This document shows, piece by piece, positions 1 to 8,956 of a stretch of 64,000 nt of DNA. Position 1 is the first letter of the stretch; each line of letters begins with the position of its first letter. A model generated the notes under the pieces. That model saw only the letters and a program-made list of their open reading frames with translations, was not told the DNA's origin and ran no database searches. Source of the DNA: Desulfogranum mediterraneum DSM 13871 (GTDB lineage: Bacteria; Desulfobacterota; Desulfobulbia; Desulfobulbales; Desulfobulbaceae); NCBI RefSeq assembly GCF_000429965.1, contig NZ_AUCW01000003.1, positions 124,001 through 188,000 on the forward strand, read 5' to 3'. A program made the translations under genes and the position numbers.

Positions 1-582
1 AGTATCATAAACCCACTTGGTCGAGACAGAGACACCTGGGTTCACCAGGACAAACACCACCCCCAGGACTGTCTCTACCGGGGTCAGGAGCTCGCCGATC
101 CCGGACGCCCAGCAGGCTCCGCTGGTGGCGAGGAAGAAGGGCACATCCGCACCCAGCTGAAGACCCATTGCCGCCAGCTCCTCTGCAGAGAACAACCCTC
201 CATGGAGTCGGTTGAGCCCGGCAAGGGTTGCGGCTGCGTCGCTGCTCCCCCCGCCCAGACCGGCGGCCACGGGAATGCGCTTTTCCAGGGTGATCTCCAC
301 CCCGGGAGCCACTGCCGTGGCAGACGATGTACCACGATCAAGAAAGAGGCGGGCTGCCTGGAAGACCAGATTTGACTCATCCTCGGCCAACTCGCTCCCC
401 GGACAGCGGAGACGGACGCCCCACTGCTCGACCAGGCGCAGCTCCAGGCGATCGTAGAGGCTCACCTTCTGCATCAGGGATTCGATGGTGTGATAGCCAT
501 CGGCCCGGCGACCGGTAACCTTCAGCAGGAGGTTGACCTTGGCCGGAGCTCGCAGCACCAGCGAACCGAGAGGAGCACGCAT
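1..582 (-). CDS. ispE: 4-diphosphocytidyl-2-C-methyl-D-erythritol kinase, 3' end beyond window
   Basis: IspE is a GHMP-family kinase that phosphorylates CDP-methylerythritol in the MEP pathway of isoprenoid synthesis in the cytosol. The first 194 codons are open to base 1 with no stop, so about 90 C-terminal residues lie outside the window. Seen: the substrate-binding APAKVNLLLKV block at 12-22 (K15 matches the conserved Lys), DGYH at 28-31, the GHMP ATP loop PVAAGLGGGSSDAAAT at 104-119, and GADVPFF at 144-150 with the catalytic-type D146. The ATG at 582 is preferred; an in-frame TTG lies one codon upstream. It starts 15 bases after the DUF1844 gene, so the two are probably cotranscribed. In related genomes prs or rplY often follows, which cannot be checked here. 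Confidence 0.93.
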   Translation of the reverse strand, partial: MRAPLGSLVLRAPAKVNLLLKVTGRRADGYHTIESLMQKVSLYDRLELRLVEQWGVRLRCPGSELAEDESNLVFQAARLFLDRGTSSATAVAPGVEITLEKRIPVAAGLGGGSSDAAATLAGLNRLHGGLFSAEELAAMGLQLGADVPFFLATSGACWASGIGELLTPVETVLGVVFVLVNPGVSVSTKWVYDT

Positions 583-597
583 CAACCGGTAACCAGA

Positions 598-918
598 CTA
601 GGATCGAGCCAGTTTGACAAACTTCATCTTCAACTCATAGAGCACCCGGGTAAGGAGCTCACTCTCGTCATGGTCCAGATTACCTACGGTCTTTTCCGCC
701 AGCAGATCCAGGGTGTCGATGGTGTGCTTGGCCAGATCATAGTCGACCAGCTTTTCACCGCTTTCCGGATGGGGCAGTTCCCCCATGTGAAACAGGGCCG
801 AGGTATTCAGGGAGAGAATAAAGGAGGCAAAGCTCACCTGCGGCATCACGCAGCGACCGGCATCATCCTTTACCATCCCATCGGGACACTCTTCACAGTT
901 TGAACGTTTATCCACCAT
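598..918 (-). CDS. DUF1844 domain protein
   Basis: A 106-residue protein whose core (about 25-85, PQVSFASFILSLNTSALFHM and the following ELPHPESG) is the DUF1844 signature, a short helical domain of unknown function frequent in Desulfobacterota and related phyla. The N-terminus carries Cys8, Cys11 and Cys23 (CEECPDG...GRC), a possible small metal site. No signal peptide or membrane segment. It is the first gene of a minus-strand pair with ispE, 15 bases apart. Family assignment is firm; function is unknown. Confidence 0.85.
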   Translation of the reverse strand: MVDKRSNCEECPDGMVKDDAGRCVMPQVSFASFILSLNTSALFHMGELPHPESGEKLVDYDLAKHTIDTLDLLAEKTVGNLDHDESELLTRVLYELKMKFVKLARS

Positions 919-1340
919 AGCCCACCTCGTTAATCTCCTGAGCCAACACCATGTCGACAGCCGTGTTCTTCCCTGAAGCGGCAGGGAACGGATAGCTCTC
1001 CTGGAGCTTCAGTCATTATCAGCGTGGCAAATATACCGTCATACCGGTCCGGGGACAAGCCATATTTTAGGTTTTTTCATGCCAAGGAAAATCAGGCCGC
1101 CTCCAGCTTCTCCTTGAAGAATCTTGTCTGAAGCGCTATAGATATCCTTTTTATCATCCAGGTGGGTATGGTGACAGACGGCTGACCGTTGATGCCGGCC
1201 TGTGGATAGGATCAAGCCTCTCGAGCTGGAACAACGAAAGTTTCCATGACCTGACCTCAACGCTGTAACGGTTCCCCGCTTTCCCCTGAATTGTCCACCA
1301 ACCTGCCTTCTTTCTGCCCATAGTCACCCAGGAGTTACCC
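919..1340. other. Intergenic region between divergent DUF1844 and gltX
   Basis: No convincing gene in this 422-base gap; the short frames on both strands lack family features and good ribosome sites. It must hold the promoters of the DUF1844-ispE pair and of gltX. A candidate gltX promoter is listed separately. I looked for a T-box (the AGGGTGG core) in the gltX leader and did not find one. Confidence 0.6.
1114..1142 (+). promoter_or_regulatory. Candidate sigma-70 promoter for gltX-glnS
   Basis: TTGAAG at 1114-1119, a 17-base spacer, then TATAGA at 1137-1142, each matching four of six consensus bases. This would give a leader of about 190 bases before the gltX ATG. Judged by eye only. Confidence 0.4.
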
Positions 1341-2825
1341 ATGGTCGAAGTTCGTGTTCGTTTCCCCCCCAGCCCCACCGGCTACCTCCACATCGGCGGA
1401 GCCCGCACCGCCCTGATCAACTGGCTCTTTGCCCGAAAGCACCAGGGGAAACTGATACTGCGGATAGAAGATACCGATACCGAACGCTCTACCCAGGAAT
1501 CCATAGACGGCATCCTGGACGGCTTGCGCTGGCTTGAGCTGGACTGGGACGAAGGACCCTACTTTCAGACCGACTTTGCCGACGACCATGTCCGCGCCGC
1601 CCAGCAGCTCCTGAACGACAACCATGCCTACAGGTGCTTCTGCACCAAGGAAGAGTTGGACCGTAAGCGGGAACTGGCCATGGCCAACAAACAGACCGTG
1701 GGCTATGACGGCACCTGTCGCAACCTGAGCCCTGCTGAAGTTGCCGAAAAAGAGGCCGCAGGCCTGCCCTCGGTAATCCGCTTCAAGGTCCCGCGCCGCC
1801 CCGGCACCCTGGCCTACACGGACCAGGTTCTGGGCACCATCGAACGCGCCTACAGTGAGATCGAAGATTTTGTGATCGTCCGTTCCAACGGCAAACCGCT
1901 CTACCTGCTCTGCAACGTGGTTGATGATATCCGGGACCGGATCTCCCACGTGATCCGCGGCCAGGACCACATGACCAACACCACCCGCCAGCTGCTGCTC
2001 TACGAGGCCCTGGGTGCACCTGTTCCGGTCTTTGCCCACATGCCCCTGACCCTGGATCTGCAAAAACGCAAGATCTCCAAGCGCAGCCACGGCGAGATCG
2101 TGGCGGTCCAGTTCTACCGTGAGCGGGGCTTCATCCCCTGGGCCCTGTGCAACTTCCTCTGCCTCTTGGGCTGGAACCCGGGCACAGAACAGGAGTTTTT
2201 CAGCCGGGAGGAGCTGATCGAGGTCTTCAGCCTGGAACGGATCAGCAAGGTCAACTCGGTCTTCAACTTCAAGCCCGGTGACCAGAAGTTTTTCACCGAC
2301 CCCAAGCTGATCGCCATCAACGAACATTATCTCCGGACCATGGATCTCTCCGACCTGGGCGAACTTGTGGAAGAACGCCTCCTGGCCGACGGGATCTGGG
2401 ACCCGGCTTACCTGGACCAGCGCCGGGAGTGGTACCTGGCAACCCTGGACCTGATCCGTGACCGCTTCCACACCCTGGACGACTTCACCACCCTGGGACG
2501 GGCCTACTTTGCCGACGACTACAGCGTGGAGGCCAAACCGCTGAAGAAAAACATCCTCAAGCACCCGGATCTTGTTACCTGGATGCCCCAGCTCAGCCAG
2601 CGGCTGGCCGCCCTGTCCAGCTTTGACCAGGCCAACGTTGAGCAGGCTGCCCGGGATCTGGCCGACGAACTGGAGATCAAACCAGGCATCCTGATCAACG
2701 GGATGCGGACGGTGCTCACCGGTCAACTGGCCGGCCCCTCCATGTTCGCCATCACCGACACCCTGGGCAGAGACAAGGTCGTTGCCCGACTCAGCGACAT
2801 CAGCCACCTCTACCCCTCAAACTGA
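1341..2825 (+). CDS. gltX: Glutamyl-tRNA synthetase
   Basis: GluRS (494 residues, normal length) charges tRNA-Glu with glutamate. The class I signatures are intact: the HIGH motif in [13 protein letters not shown] (11-23) and the KMSKS-type KISKR at 244-248. Cys99, Cys101 and Cys126 match the zinc-binding knuckle of E. coli GluRS. The ATG at 1341 follows an AGGAG ribosome site seven to eight bases upstream. glnS starts 13 bases downstream, so the two synthetases form one unit. Because GlnRS is present, this enzyme is expected to be the discriminating form that does not charge tRNA-Gln; that is inference. Confidence 0.97.
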   Translation: MVEVRVRFPPSPTGYLHIGGARTALINWLFARKHQGKLILRIEDTDTERSTQESIDGILDGLRWLELDWDEGPYFQTDFADDHVRAAQQLLNDNHAYRCFCTKEELDRKRELAMANKQTVGYDGTCRNLSPAEVAEKEAAGLPSVIRFKVPRRPGTLAYTDQVLGTIERAYSEIEDFVIVRSNGKPLYLLCNVVDDIRDRISHVIRGQDHMTNTTRQLLLYEALGAPVPVFAHMPLTLDLQKRKISKRSHGEIVAVQFYRERGFIPWALCNFLCLLGWNPGTEQEFFSREELIEVFSLERISKVNSVFNFKPGDQKFFTDPKLIAINEHYLRTMDLSDLGELVEERLLADGIWDPAYLDQRREWYLATLDLIRDRFHTLDDFTTLGRAYFADDYSVEAKPLKKNILKHPDLVTWMPQLSQRLAALSSFDQANVEQAARDLADELEIKPGILINGMRTVLTGQLAGPSMFAITDTLGRDKVVARLSDISHLYPSN

Positions 2826-2838
2826 TCCCCAGACGACC

Positions 2839-4530
2839 ATGACCACAGAACCAAGCATCGTTAAACCTCTGGACTTTATTCGCCAGATCATTGCCGCAGA
2901 CCTGGCCTCCGGCAAACACCAGACCACCATCACCCGCTTCCCGCCGGAGCCCAACGGCTTCCTCCACATCGGCCATGCCAAATCCATCTGCCTCAACTTC
3001 GGCATCGCCAGGGAAAACCAGGGCAGCTGCCACCTCCGCTTTGACGACACCAACCCGGGTCAGGAGTCCAGCGAGTATGTGGAGGCTATCAAAAAGGACG
3101 TCCACTGGCTGGGCTTTGACTGGGGTGAACAGCTTCACTATGCCTCAGACTACTTTGAACAGCTCTACGGTTTTGCCGTCCAACTCATCGAGGCGGGCAA
3201 GGCCTATGTCTGCGATCTCAGCGGCGAAGAGATGCGCCAACAGCGCGGCACCCCGACCGAGCCGGGCACTAAGAGCCCCTACCGGGAACGCAGTGTGGCC
3301 GAGAACCTGGAGCTCTTTGAACAGATGCGCAAGGGCGACTTTGCCGAGGGAGAACGGGTGCTCCGGGCCAAGATCGATATGGCCTCCCCCAACTTCCTGC
3401 TGCGCGACCCGGTGCTCTACCGGATCATGCACACCAGCCACCACCGGACCGGTGACAGCTGGTGCATCTACCCCATGTATGACTTCACCCACTGCCTCTC
3501 GGACATGCTGGAGGGGATCACCCACTCGCTCTGCACCCTGGAGTTTGAAAACAACCGTCCCCTCTATGACTGGGTCCTGGACACCCTCTCCACCCCCTGC
3601 CATCCCCGGCAGATCGAGTTTGCCAGGCTCAACATCAACTACACGGTCACCAGCAAGCGTAAGCTGCGTCAGCTGGTGGAGGAGGGACATGTTCTGGGCT
3701 GGGATGATCCTCGGATGCTGACCATCTCCGGACTCAGACGGAGGGGCTACACCCCGGCCTCCATCCGCAACTTCTGCGAGATCATCGGTGTGGGTAAACG
3801 GGAATCCTGGATCGACATGGGGGTCCTGGAAAACGCGGTCCGGGAAGACCTCAACACCCATGCGCCCAGGGTCCTGGCAGTGCTGGATCCCCTCAAGGTG
3901 GTCATCACCAACTACCCTGAGGGAGAGAGCGAAGAGTTGGAGGCCCGCAACCATCCCCAGGACCCTGAGGCCGGCACCCGGATGCTCCCCTTTTCCCGGG
4001 AACTCTATATCGAGCGCAGCGACTTCATGGAAGACGCGCCCAAGAAATTCTTCCGTCTCTCCCTGGGACGTGAGGTCCGACTGCGCTATGCCTACTTCAT
4101 CACCTGCACCGAGGTGATCAAGGATGAAGAGGGCGAGGTCATCGAGCTGCACTGCAGCTATGATCCGGAGACCCGCGGCGGCAACGCCCCGGACGGGCGC
4201 AAGGTCAAGGGCACCATCCACTGGGTCTCGGCGGCCCATGCCCCCCAAGCAGAGGTTCGCCTCTATGACCGTCTCTTCACCACCGAGTTTCCTGACAGCG
4301 ACAAGGAACAAGATTTCAAATCCTTCCTCAACCCCGAATCACTCCAGGTCCTGAACAACTGCCGGGTAGAACCCGGTCTGGCCACGGCCGGAGCCAGTGA
4401 CCGCTTCCAGTTTGAACGCCAGGGCTACTTCTGCACCGACGAGCAGGAGCATCGGGCAGAACGACCGGTGTTCAACCGGATCGTCACCCTGCGCGACAGC
4501 TGGGCCAAGGTCAGCGCAAAGAAAAAGTAA
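2839..4530 (+). CDS. glnS: Glutaminyl-tRNA synthetase
   Basis: GlnRS (563 residues) charges tRNA-Gln directly, bypassing the GatCAB transamidation route. Seen: [15 protein letters not shown] (HIGH motif) near 36-50, the KMSKS-type TSKRKL around residue 270, and the long C-terminal anticodon-binding beta-barrels ([14 protein letters not shown], then [11 protein letters not shown]). An upstream in-frame ATG at 2782 lies inside gltX; the ATG at 2839, 13 bases after the gltX stop, matches where family proteins begin. GlnRS has a patchy distribution in bacteria and probably spread by transfer from eukaryotes. Confidence 0.96.
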   Translation: MTTEPSIVKPLDFIRQIIAADLASGKHQTTITRFPPEPNGFLHIGHAKSICLNFGIARENQGSCHLRFDDTNPGQESSEYVEAIKKDVHWLGFDWGEQLHYASDYFEQLYGFAVQLIEAGKAYVCDLSGEEMRQQRGTPTEPGTKSPYRERSVAENLELFEQMRKGDFAEGERVLRAKIDMASPNFLLRDPVLYRIMHTSHHRTGDSWCIYPMYDFTHCLSDMLEGITHSLCTLEFENNRPLYDWVLDTLSTPCHPRQIEFARLNINYTVTSKRKLRQLVEEGHVLGWDDPRMLTISGLRRRGYTPASIRNFCEIIGVGKRESWIDMGVLENAVREDLNTHAPRVLAVLDPLKVVITNYPEGESEELEARNHPQDPEAGTRMLPFSRELYIERSDFMEDAPKKFFRLSLGREVRLRYAYFITCTEVIKDEEGEVIELHCSYDPETRGGNAPDGRKVKGTIHWVSAAHAPQAEVRLYDRLFTTEFPDSDKEQDFKSFLNPESLQVLNNCRVEPGLATAGASDRFQFERQGYFCTDEQEHRAERPVFNRIVTLRDSWAKVSAKKK

Positions 4531-4592
4531 GATCTCTTCCCCGGAACGCACTCCCCAGCGCTCCGGGGCAACCCCAACCAGAGAGAGTTACC

Positions 4593-4823
4593 ATGGCGGT
4601 CATCAACCTGAGAAAGATGTCTATCAACCAGAGCGGTACCATCACCTCGGTAAAGGCTACCGGGGAGTTGGGGCGAAGAATACGGGAGATGGGCCTGGTC
4701 CCCGGGACCAGAATCACCATCAAGCAACGGGCCCCGCTCAACGATCCGGTGGCCCTGCGGGTGATGGACTCCACCCTGACCCTGCGCAACAATGAGGCTG
4801 ACTTCATTGAGGTGGAAATCTAA
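4593..4823 (+). CDS. feoA: FeoA family protein (first copy)
   Basis: A 76-residue SH3-like FeoA protein, thought to dock on and modulate the ferrous iron transporter FeoB. The family pattern is clear: a hydrophobic strand, GELGRRIREMGLVPGTRITI, then DPVALRVMDSTLTLRNNEA and a short acidic end. It starts 62 bases after glnS, with GAGAGAG upstream of the ATG, so it may share the glnS transcript or have its own promoter. A second FeoA and FeoB follow downstream, across a 512-base gap. Confidence 0.9.
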   Translation: MAVINLRKMSINQSGTITSVKATGELGRRIREMGLVPGTRITIKQRAPLNDPVALRVMDSTLTLRNNEADFIEVEI

Positions 4824-5335
4824 GCCGGCTCCAGGAGAACGCCCAGAGGGCCGGTCTGGATCCTTGAGCCAGGCCGGGCCCTGCCCGCACCCCCTGGAGG
4901 CCCCTCTCTCCCAAGGTGACGCCCGCCCCCTCAGCTGTTTTCCGCAAGTCCTCCTGCCCCGGCGCTCGCCTCCTGGGGGTTAGGGCTGCAAGGCTGCCTC
5001 CATGGACCCCTCTCCCCTGCCCCTGCTGCTCTCCGAAGAACTCCTCCCAAAAAGGGCTACGCTCTGGCCCGATTTCAGCTTCCCCCACAGCGCAACGGTT
5101 GCGGCCAACGGCTCCCCTGGAAAAATTCGCTCTATCCAGGACCGGCCCAACCACAGGGTGGCACCGCCATCGAGCCGCTTTTCCCTGTAAGCGCTCTCCT
5201 TTTTCCCTGCTAATGTGTTGACAGGCACCATTCTTTGGTGTACCTAACATTGACGTAGTGCTGAATTTTGCCGCAGCAACAGAGGATCCGGCAACCTCCA
5301 CCCTGATTCCTTGCCCCTTTTGCGACAGGTAACAG
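4824..5335. other. 512-base GC-rich gap inside the feo locus
   Basis: No supported gene. The open frames on both strands are proline/arginine- or serine-rich shadows. Structures seen: a stem-loop just after feoA (CCGGTCTGG at 4851-4859 with CCAGGCCGG at 4869-4877, no T tract); a 6-bp dyad CGCAAC-G-GTTGCG at 5091-5103; a T-box-like 14-mer at 5155-5168; and a TTGACA element with a dyad at 5218-5240. The gap probably carries the promoter of the feoA2-feoB unit. No clear Fur box (GATAATGATWATCATTATC type) was visible. Confidence 0.5.
5218..5250 (+). promoter_or_regulatory. Candidate promoter/operator before second feoA
   Basis: A perfect TTGACA (5218-5223) is followed by the dyad CACCA-TTCTT-TGGTG (5226-5240) and then by TACCTA (spacer 17) or TAACAT (5245-5250, spacer 21). 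A dyad between -35 and a distant -10 recalls activator-type promoters with long spacers, but the -10 match is weak. Distance to the feoA2 ATG is about 85 bases. Confidence 0.35.
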
Positions 5336-5650
5336 ATGACAGACAGCCACTTTGACAAGACATGCTGCTTCTTTAAAGGCATGAGAAATCGGTGCAGACG
5401 GAAGAAGCGGGGTGCCCCCTGTGCAAGCCGTTCCCTGGCCGAGGCCTGTTCCTGTGGCCGATTGAAGGTCTGCCGGGTCAACGGTGATCGGAAGAACTGT
5501 GCCAGGATGGCCCACCTGGGGCTGTTGCCCGGCACAGAGATCGAGCTGCTCTGTAAGGGCGGCGGCGACCAGTGCATGGTCAAGATCAATGGCGGTACCA
5601 TCAGCCTGGACAGAAGTATTGCCACCCAGATCATGGTGGCCCCGGTTTAG
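5336..5650 (+). CDS. feoA: FeoA family protein with Cys-rich N-terminal extension
   Basis: A 104-residue protein whose residues 43-104 form a FeoA SH3-like domain (MAHLGLLPGTEIELLCKG, GGTISLDRSIATQIMV). The first 42 residues are an extension rich in Cys and basic residues: Cys10, 11, 20, 29, 38 and 40, followed by Cys46 and Cys55 in the domain. This could bind iron or a cluster, giving an iron- or redox-sensing FeoA; that is inference. It lies directly upstream of the Cys-rich FeoB-associated peptide and feoB, making it the more likely FeoB partner of the two FeoA proteins. The ATG at 5336 has a weak AGG ribosome site. Confidence 0.85.
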   Translation: MTDSHFDKTCCFFKGMRNRCRRKKRGAPCASRSLAEACSCGRLKVCRVNGDRKNCARMAHLGLLPGTEIELLCKGGGDQCMVKINGGTISLDRSIATQIMVAPV

Positions 5651-5696
5651 CCGGGTCCCATCTGAAAAGAGCCAACCCCCCCAAGAGTGATTCTCA

Positions 5697-5867
5697 ATGC
5701 AAGATTTAATGGTCCTGGCGGCTGTGGCAGTTGCAGCCCTCTTTGTCGGCAAAAGACTCTGGCAGACCTTCCGCAGCAGGCAGGTTTCCTCCTGCGGCTG
5801 CAGCTGCAGCGGCTGCGACCGCAGTAATGCCAACCCACAGGACTGCTCCCTACCCCGCCCGAACTGA
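5697..5867 (+). CDS. FeoB-associated Cys-rich membrane protein
   Basis: A 56-residue peptide: one N-terminal membrane helix (MQDLMVLAAVAVAALFVGKR) followed by a short tail with SSCGCSCSGCDRS and a later Cys. That is one helix plus a Cys-rich tail, the plan of the FeoB-associated family (PF12669). Members usually lie next to feoB and are thought to act in ferrous iron uptake, possibly handling iron at the inner membrane. Here the gene sits between feoA2 (46 bases upstream) and feoB (171 bases downstream); in many genomes it follows feoB instead. It is short but the architecture and context are convincing. Confidence 0.82.
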   Translation: MQDLMVLAAVAVAALFVGKRLWQTFRSRQVSSCGCSCSGCDRSNANPQDCSLPRPN

Positions 5868-5943
5868 CCCTCGTAACCGGACCCAAAACGAGCTCACGAC
5901 TCGCGAGCCCGCACCATAGTCCCTGGCCATGGAGCCGATACAC

Positions 5944-5981
5944 GGCCAACCGCTCCCCTTTGCTGAGGGGAGCGGTTGGCC
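5944..5981 (+). promoter_or_regulatory. Perfect 15-bp stem-loop upstream of feoB
   Basis: GGCCAACCGCTCCCC at 5944-5958 pairs perfectly with 5967-5981 across an 8-base loop, ending 57 bases before the feoB ATG. There is no following T tract, so it is not a standard intrinsic terminator. It could be a processing or stability element that sets different levels of the small feo genes and feoB, or a protein-binding site. Confidence 0.6.
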
Positions 5982-6038
5982 GCCCTCGCCAGCGCCATGC
6001 CCTCGCCCCCAACAGATCCTTAACCAGCACTTTCACCC

Positions 6039-8210
6039 ATGGAAACAGCCATCAATATCGCCCTGGCAGGCAACCCCAACGCCGGCAAGACCACCCTCTT
6101 CAACTACCTCACCGGTGCCCGTCAACACGTGGGCAACTATCCCGGCATCACCGTAGAGCACAAGCAGGGCTGCTGCCTCCATAAGCAGCAGGGCCTCAGC
6201 ATCGTCGATCTGCCCGGCACCTACTCCTTAAGCGCCTATTCCAGCGAAGAGCTGGTGGCCAGAAACTACATCATCGACTCCCGTCCTGAGGTGCTGATCG
6301 ATGTGGTTGATGCCTCCAACCTGGAACGAAACCTCTACCTGACCAGCCAGTTCCTCGAGCTCGGCACGCCCCTGGTTATTGCCCTGAACATGATCGACGT
6401 GGCTGAGAACCGGGGGATGGAAATCAACGCGGAGAAACTCAGTACGGCCCTGGGCGTGCCGGTGGTCCCGATTATAGCCCGCTCCGGCAAGGGGGTGGAT
6501 CAACTCCTGGACACGGTCATTGCCACCGCCCGGGCAGAGCAGCCGCCCCAGCCCACCATCCTCAGGTACGGCTCAGATATCGACCAGGCCCTCAACGAGA
6601 TGATCCCCCTGATCCGCGACCGGGACCTGCTCACCGGGAGCTATCCTGATCGCTGGGTGGGGGTCAAGCTCTTGGAAAACGATGAGCAGGTCCTGGCCCA
6701 GGTCCGGGAGCGGGAGCCCGAACTCAGCCTTCGCCTGGAGCAACGCTGCCAGGAGGTGACCGATCACCTCCAGCAGACCACCGGGGTCTACCCAGAGGCA
6801 GTGATTGCCGACCACCGCTACGGCTATATCAAATCCATCATGCGCCGCAACATCGTCACCAAGAAGTTCGTCGGCGATCGCCTCTACACCTCGGATCGGA
6901 TCGACAAGGTGGTGACCCATCGCCTGCTGGGACCGGTGATCATGGCAGGGGTCCTCTTGGGGCTCTATGCCTTTACCTTCAGTTCCTCCACCTTTCTGGT
7001 CAGCCTGCTGGAATCCTTCTTTGGGATGCTCTCCACCACGGTGGACACCTTCCTGGACGACGGTCCCCTGAAATCCATGCTCATCTCCGGGGTCATCGAC
7101 GGGGTGGGCGGGGTGCTCGGTTTTGTGCCCATCATCATGTTCATGTTCTTTGGCATTGCCGTGCTCGAGGACAGCGGCTACCTGGCGCGGGTGGCCTTCA
7201 TGATGGACCGGATCTTTCACAGCTTCGGTCTCCACGGTTCTTCGGTGATGCCCTTCATCGTCTCCGGCGGCATTGCCGGCGGCTGCGCCGTGCCCGGGGT
7301 CATGGCCACCCGGACCCTGCGTTCCCCCAAGGAGCGGATGGCCACCCTGCTGACCGTCCCCTTCATGAACTGCGGTGCCAAGCTGCCGGTGCTTACCCTC
7401 CTGATCGGGGCCTTTTTTGCCGATCACCAGGCGCGTTACATGTTTCTGGCCACCCTGGTCGCCTGGGTGGTGGCCCTCTGTGCGGCAAAATTTCTCCGCA
7501 TGACCGTACTGCGCGGTGAATCCACCCCCTTTGTGATGGAGCTGCCCCCCTACCGCATCCCCACCATCAACGGCCTGATGATTCATACCTGGGAGCGTAC
7601 CTGGCAATACATCAAAAAGGCAGGCACCGTGATCCTGGGAATCTCGATCCTGCTCTGGGCCATGATGACCTATCCGGGCCTGCCCCAGGAGGAGGTCGCA
7701 GCCTTTCAAGAGCAGCGCCAGGCCATCAGCCAGGATCTCCAGAGAAACGGTGGCAATGACCGCCAGACAGCCCTGGAGGCACTCAGTGCCCGGGAAAACA
7801 GCGCCGCCCTCCGTCACTCCCTGGCCGGGCGCATCGGCATCGCCCTGGAGGGCATCAGCCAGCTGGCCGGGATAGAGTGGCGAACCAACATTGCCCTGGT
7901 GGGTGGTTTTGCCGCCAAGGAGGTCATCGTCTCCACCCTGGGTACGGCCTACTCCCTGGGAGATGTCGACCCGGATGCCTCGGACTCCCTGACCCAGCGG
8001 CTGGCCAACGATCCGGCCTGGAACCCGGTGGTGGCCCTGGCGGTGCTGCTCTTTATCATGTTTTATGCCCCCTGCTTTGTCACAGTGGTCTGTATCGCCA
8101 GGGAGACCTCCTGGAAATGGGCCTTGTTCTCCATGTCCTTTAATACCCTCTTTGCCTTTATGATGGCAGTGGGAGTCTACCAGCTGGGGATGCTGCTCAA
8201 GCTGGGCTGA
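6039..8210 (+). CDS. feoB: Ferrous iron transporter FeoB
   Basis: FeoB (723 residues) imports Fe2+ across the inner membrane and has an N-terminal GTPase-like domain. G-protein motifs are complete: G1 GNPNAGKTT (11-19), G2 region VGNYPGITVE, G3 DLPGTYSL and G4 NMID. A helical insulator follows to about 270, then the membrane part with two Gate segments (SGGIAGGCAVPGVMATRTL; NIALVGGFAAKEVIVSTLG) and conserved Cys in VPFMNCGAKLPV and FYAPCFVTVV. The ATG at 6039 begins the canonical beta strand before the P-loop. It ends the feo unit and converges with the aldolase-mtnA genes 78 bases away. Confidence 0.97.
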   Translation: METAINIALAGNPNAGKTTLFNYLTGARQHVGNYPGITVEHKQGCCLHKQQGLSIVDLPGTYSLSAYSSEELVARNYIIDSRPEVLIDVVDASNLERNLYLTSQFLELGTPLVIALNMIDVAENRGMEINAEKLSTALGVPVVPIIARSGKGVDQLLDTVIATARAEQPPQPTILRYGSDIDQALNEMIPLIRDRDLLTGSYPDRWVGVKLLENDEQVLAQVREREPELSLRLEQRCQEVTDHLQQTTGVYPEAVIADHRYGYIKSIMRRNIVTKKFVGDRLYTSDRIDKVVTHRLLGPVIMAGVLLGLYAFTFSSSTFLVSLLESFFGMLSTTVDTFLDDGPLKSMLISGVIDGVGGVLGFVPIIMFMFFGIAVLEDSGYLARVAFMMDRIFHSFGLHGSSVMPFIVSGGIAGGCAVPGVMATRTLRSPKERMATLLTVPFMNCGAKLPVLTLLIGAFFADHQARYMFLATLVAWVVALCAAKFLRMTVLRGESTPFVMELPPYRIPTINGLMIHTWERTWQYIKKAGTVILGISILLWAMMTYPGLPQEEVAAFQEQRQAISQDLQRNGGNDRQTALEALSARENSAALRHSLAGRIGIALEGISQLAGIEWRTNIALVGGFAAKEVIVSTLGTAYSLGDVDPDASDSLTQRLANDPAWNPVVALAVLLFIMFYAPCFVTVVCIARETSWKWALFSMSFNTLFAFMMAVGVYQLGMLLKLG

Positions 8211-8287
8211 GCCGGGAGCAACAGGGGAGGAGATCGGATCAGGAGGGAAAAAGGCCCTCCGGTTCTGGCGGCGGGCCGGTGGGCATA

Positions 8288-8956
8288 TCAGCTGGCTTTA
8301 TAGTCAGCAAAACGGCCCAGCACCGCAGCCATCTCCATCCGGCTCAGGCGAGGCGGCTCCGCGATCTGCAGGGCCTGGCCGTACATCCTGGCCAGGGTCT
8401 CCACCTCTGTGGCCAGGGGAATCAGCTGCTCCAGCTCTGCTGCATAACAGACCATCCCGTGGTGGGCCAGCAGACAGGCCCTGCGCTGCCCGATGGTGGC
8501 AAGCAACCGGTCAGAGAGCTCCTGGCTGCCGAAGAGGGCGTAGGGGGCACAGGGAATGGAGTCCCCTCCGGCCACGGCAACCATGTAGTGAAAGGGGGGA
8601 ATCTCCTTCTCCAGGCAGGCCAGGACCGTGCACCAGATGGAGTGGCTGTGGAGGATGGCCCCGGCCTCGGGCCGAGCCTGGTAGAGATCGCGGTGCAGCC
8701 GCCATTCCGAAGAGGGCCTCCGGGAAGAGGACTGGCGCCGATCCTGTGGGGCCCCGGCCATGTCCAGGCGGACCATATCAGCGGGACCGCACTGCTCATA
8801 GGGCAGGGCCGATGGGGTAATCAGAAAGTCTCTGCCGCAACGGACGCTGATATTACCGGAGGTCCCCTGGTTCAGGCCGCTTTGGTTCATGCTGACCCCG
8901 GTGGCCACCAATCCCCGGCGCAGCTCCTGCTCGCCCCTTTCGCCCTGCTCAGTCAC
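8288..8956 (-). CDS. Class II aldolase, L-fuculose-phosphate aldolase type (Ald2-like)
   Basis: A 222-residue zinc-dependent class II aldolase/adducin-family protein. Seen: TSGNISVR, the catalytic-Glu segment SSEWRLHRDLY, the zinc pair in HSHSIWCTVLA, and HHGMVCY near 165. Its GTG start overlaps the mtnA stop by 8 bases, so it is translated right after MtnA. Fuculose-phosphate aldolase and methylthioribulose-phosphate dehydratase (MtnB) share this fold; the SSE segment and the lack of mtnC/mtnD favour an aldolase that splits 5-(methylthio)ribulose-1-phosphate or 5-deoxyribulose-1-phosphate to DHAP and an aldehyde, as in the DHAP shunt. Substrate is inferred from context. Confidence 0.82.
   Translation of the reverse strand: MTEQGERGEQELRRGLVATGVSMNQSGLNQGTSGNISVRCGRDFLITPSALPYEQCGPADMVRLDMAGAPQDRRQSSSRRPSSEWRLHRDLYQARPEAGAILHSHSIWCTVLACLEKEIPPFHYMVAVAGGDSIPCAPYALFGSQELSDRLLATIGQRRACLLAHHGMVCYAAELEQLIPLATEVETLARMYGQALQIAEPPRLSRMEMAAVLGRFADYKAS

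Noticed and set aside
6573-7817. Long minus-strand frame opposite feoB, and similar long frames opposite gltX, PFOR and others
   Set aside because: They follow from high GC codon patterns of the coding strand, with His/Gly/Pro-rich or low-complexity translations.
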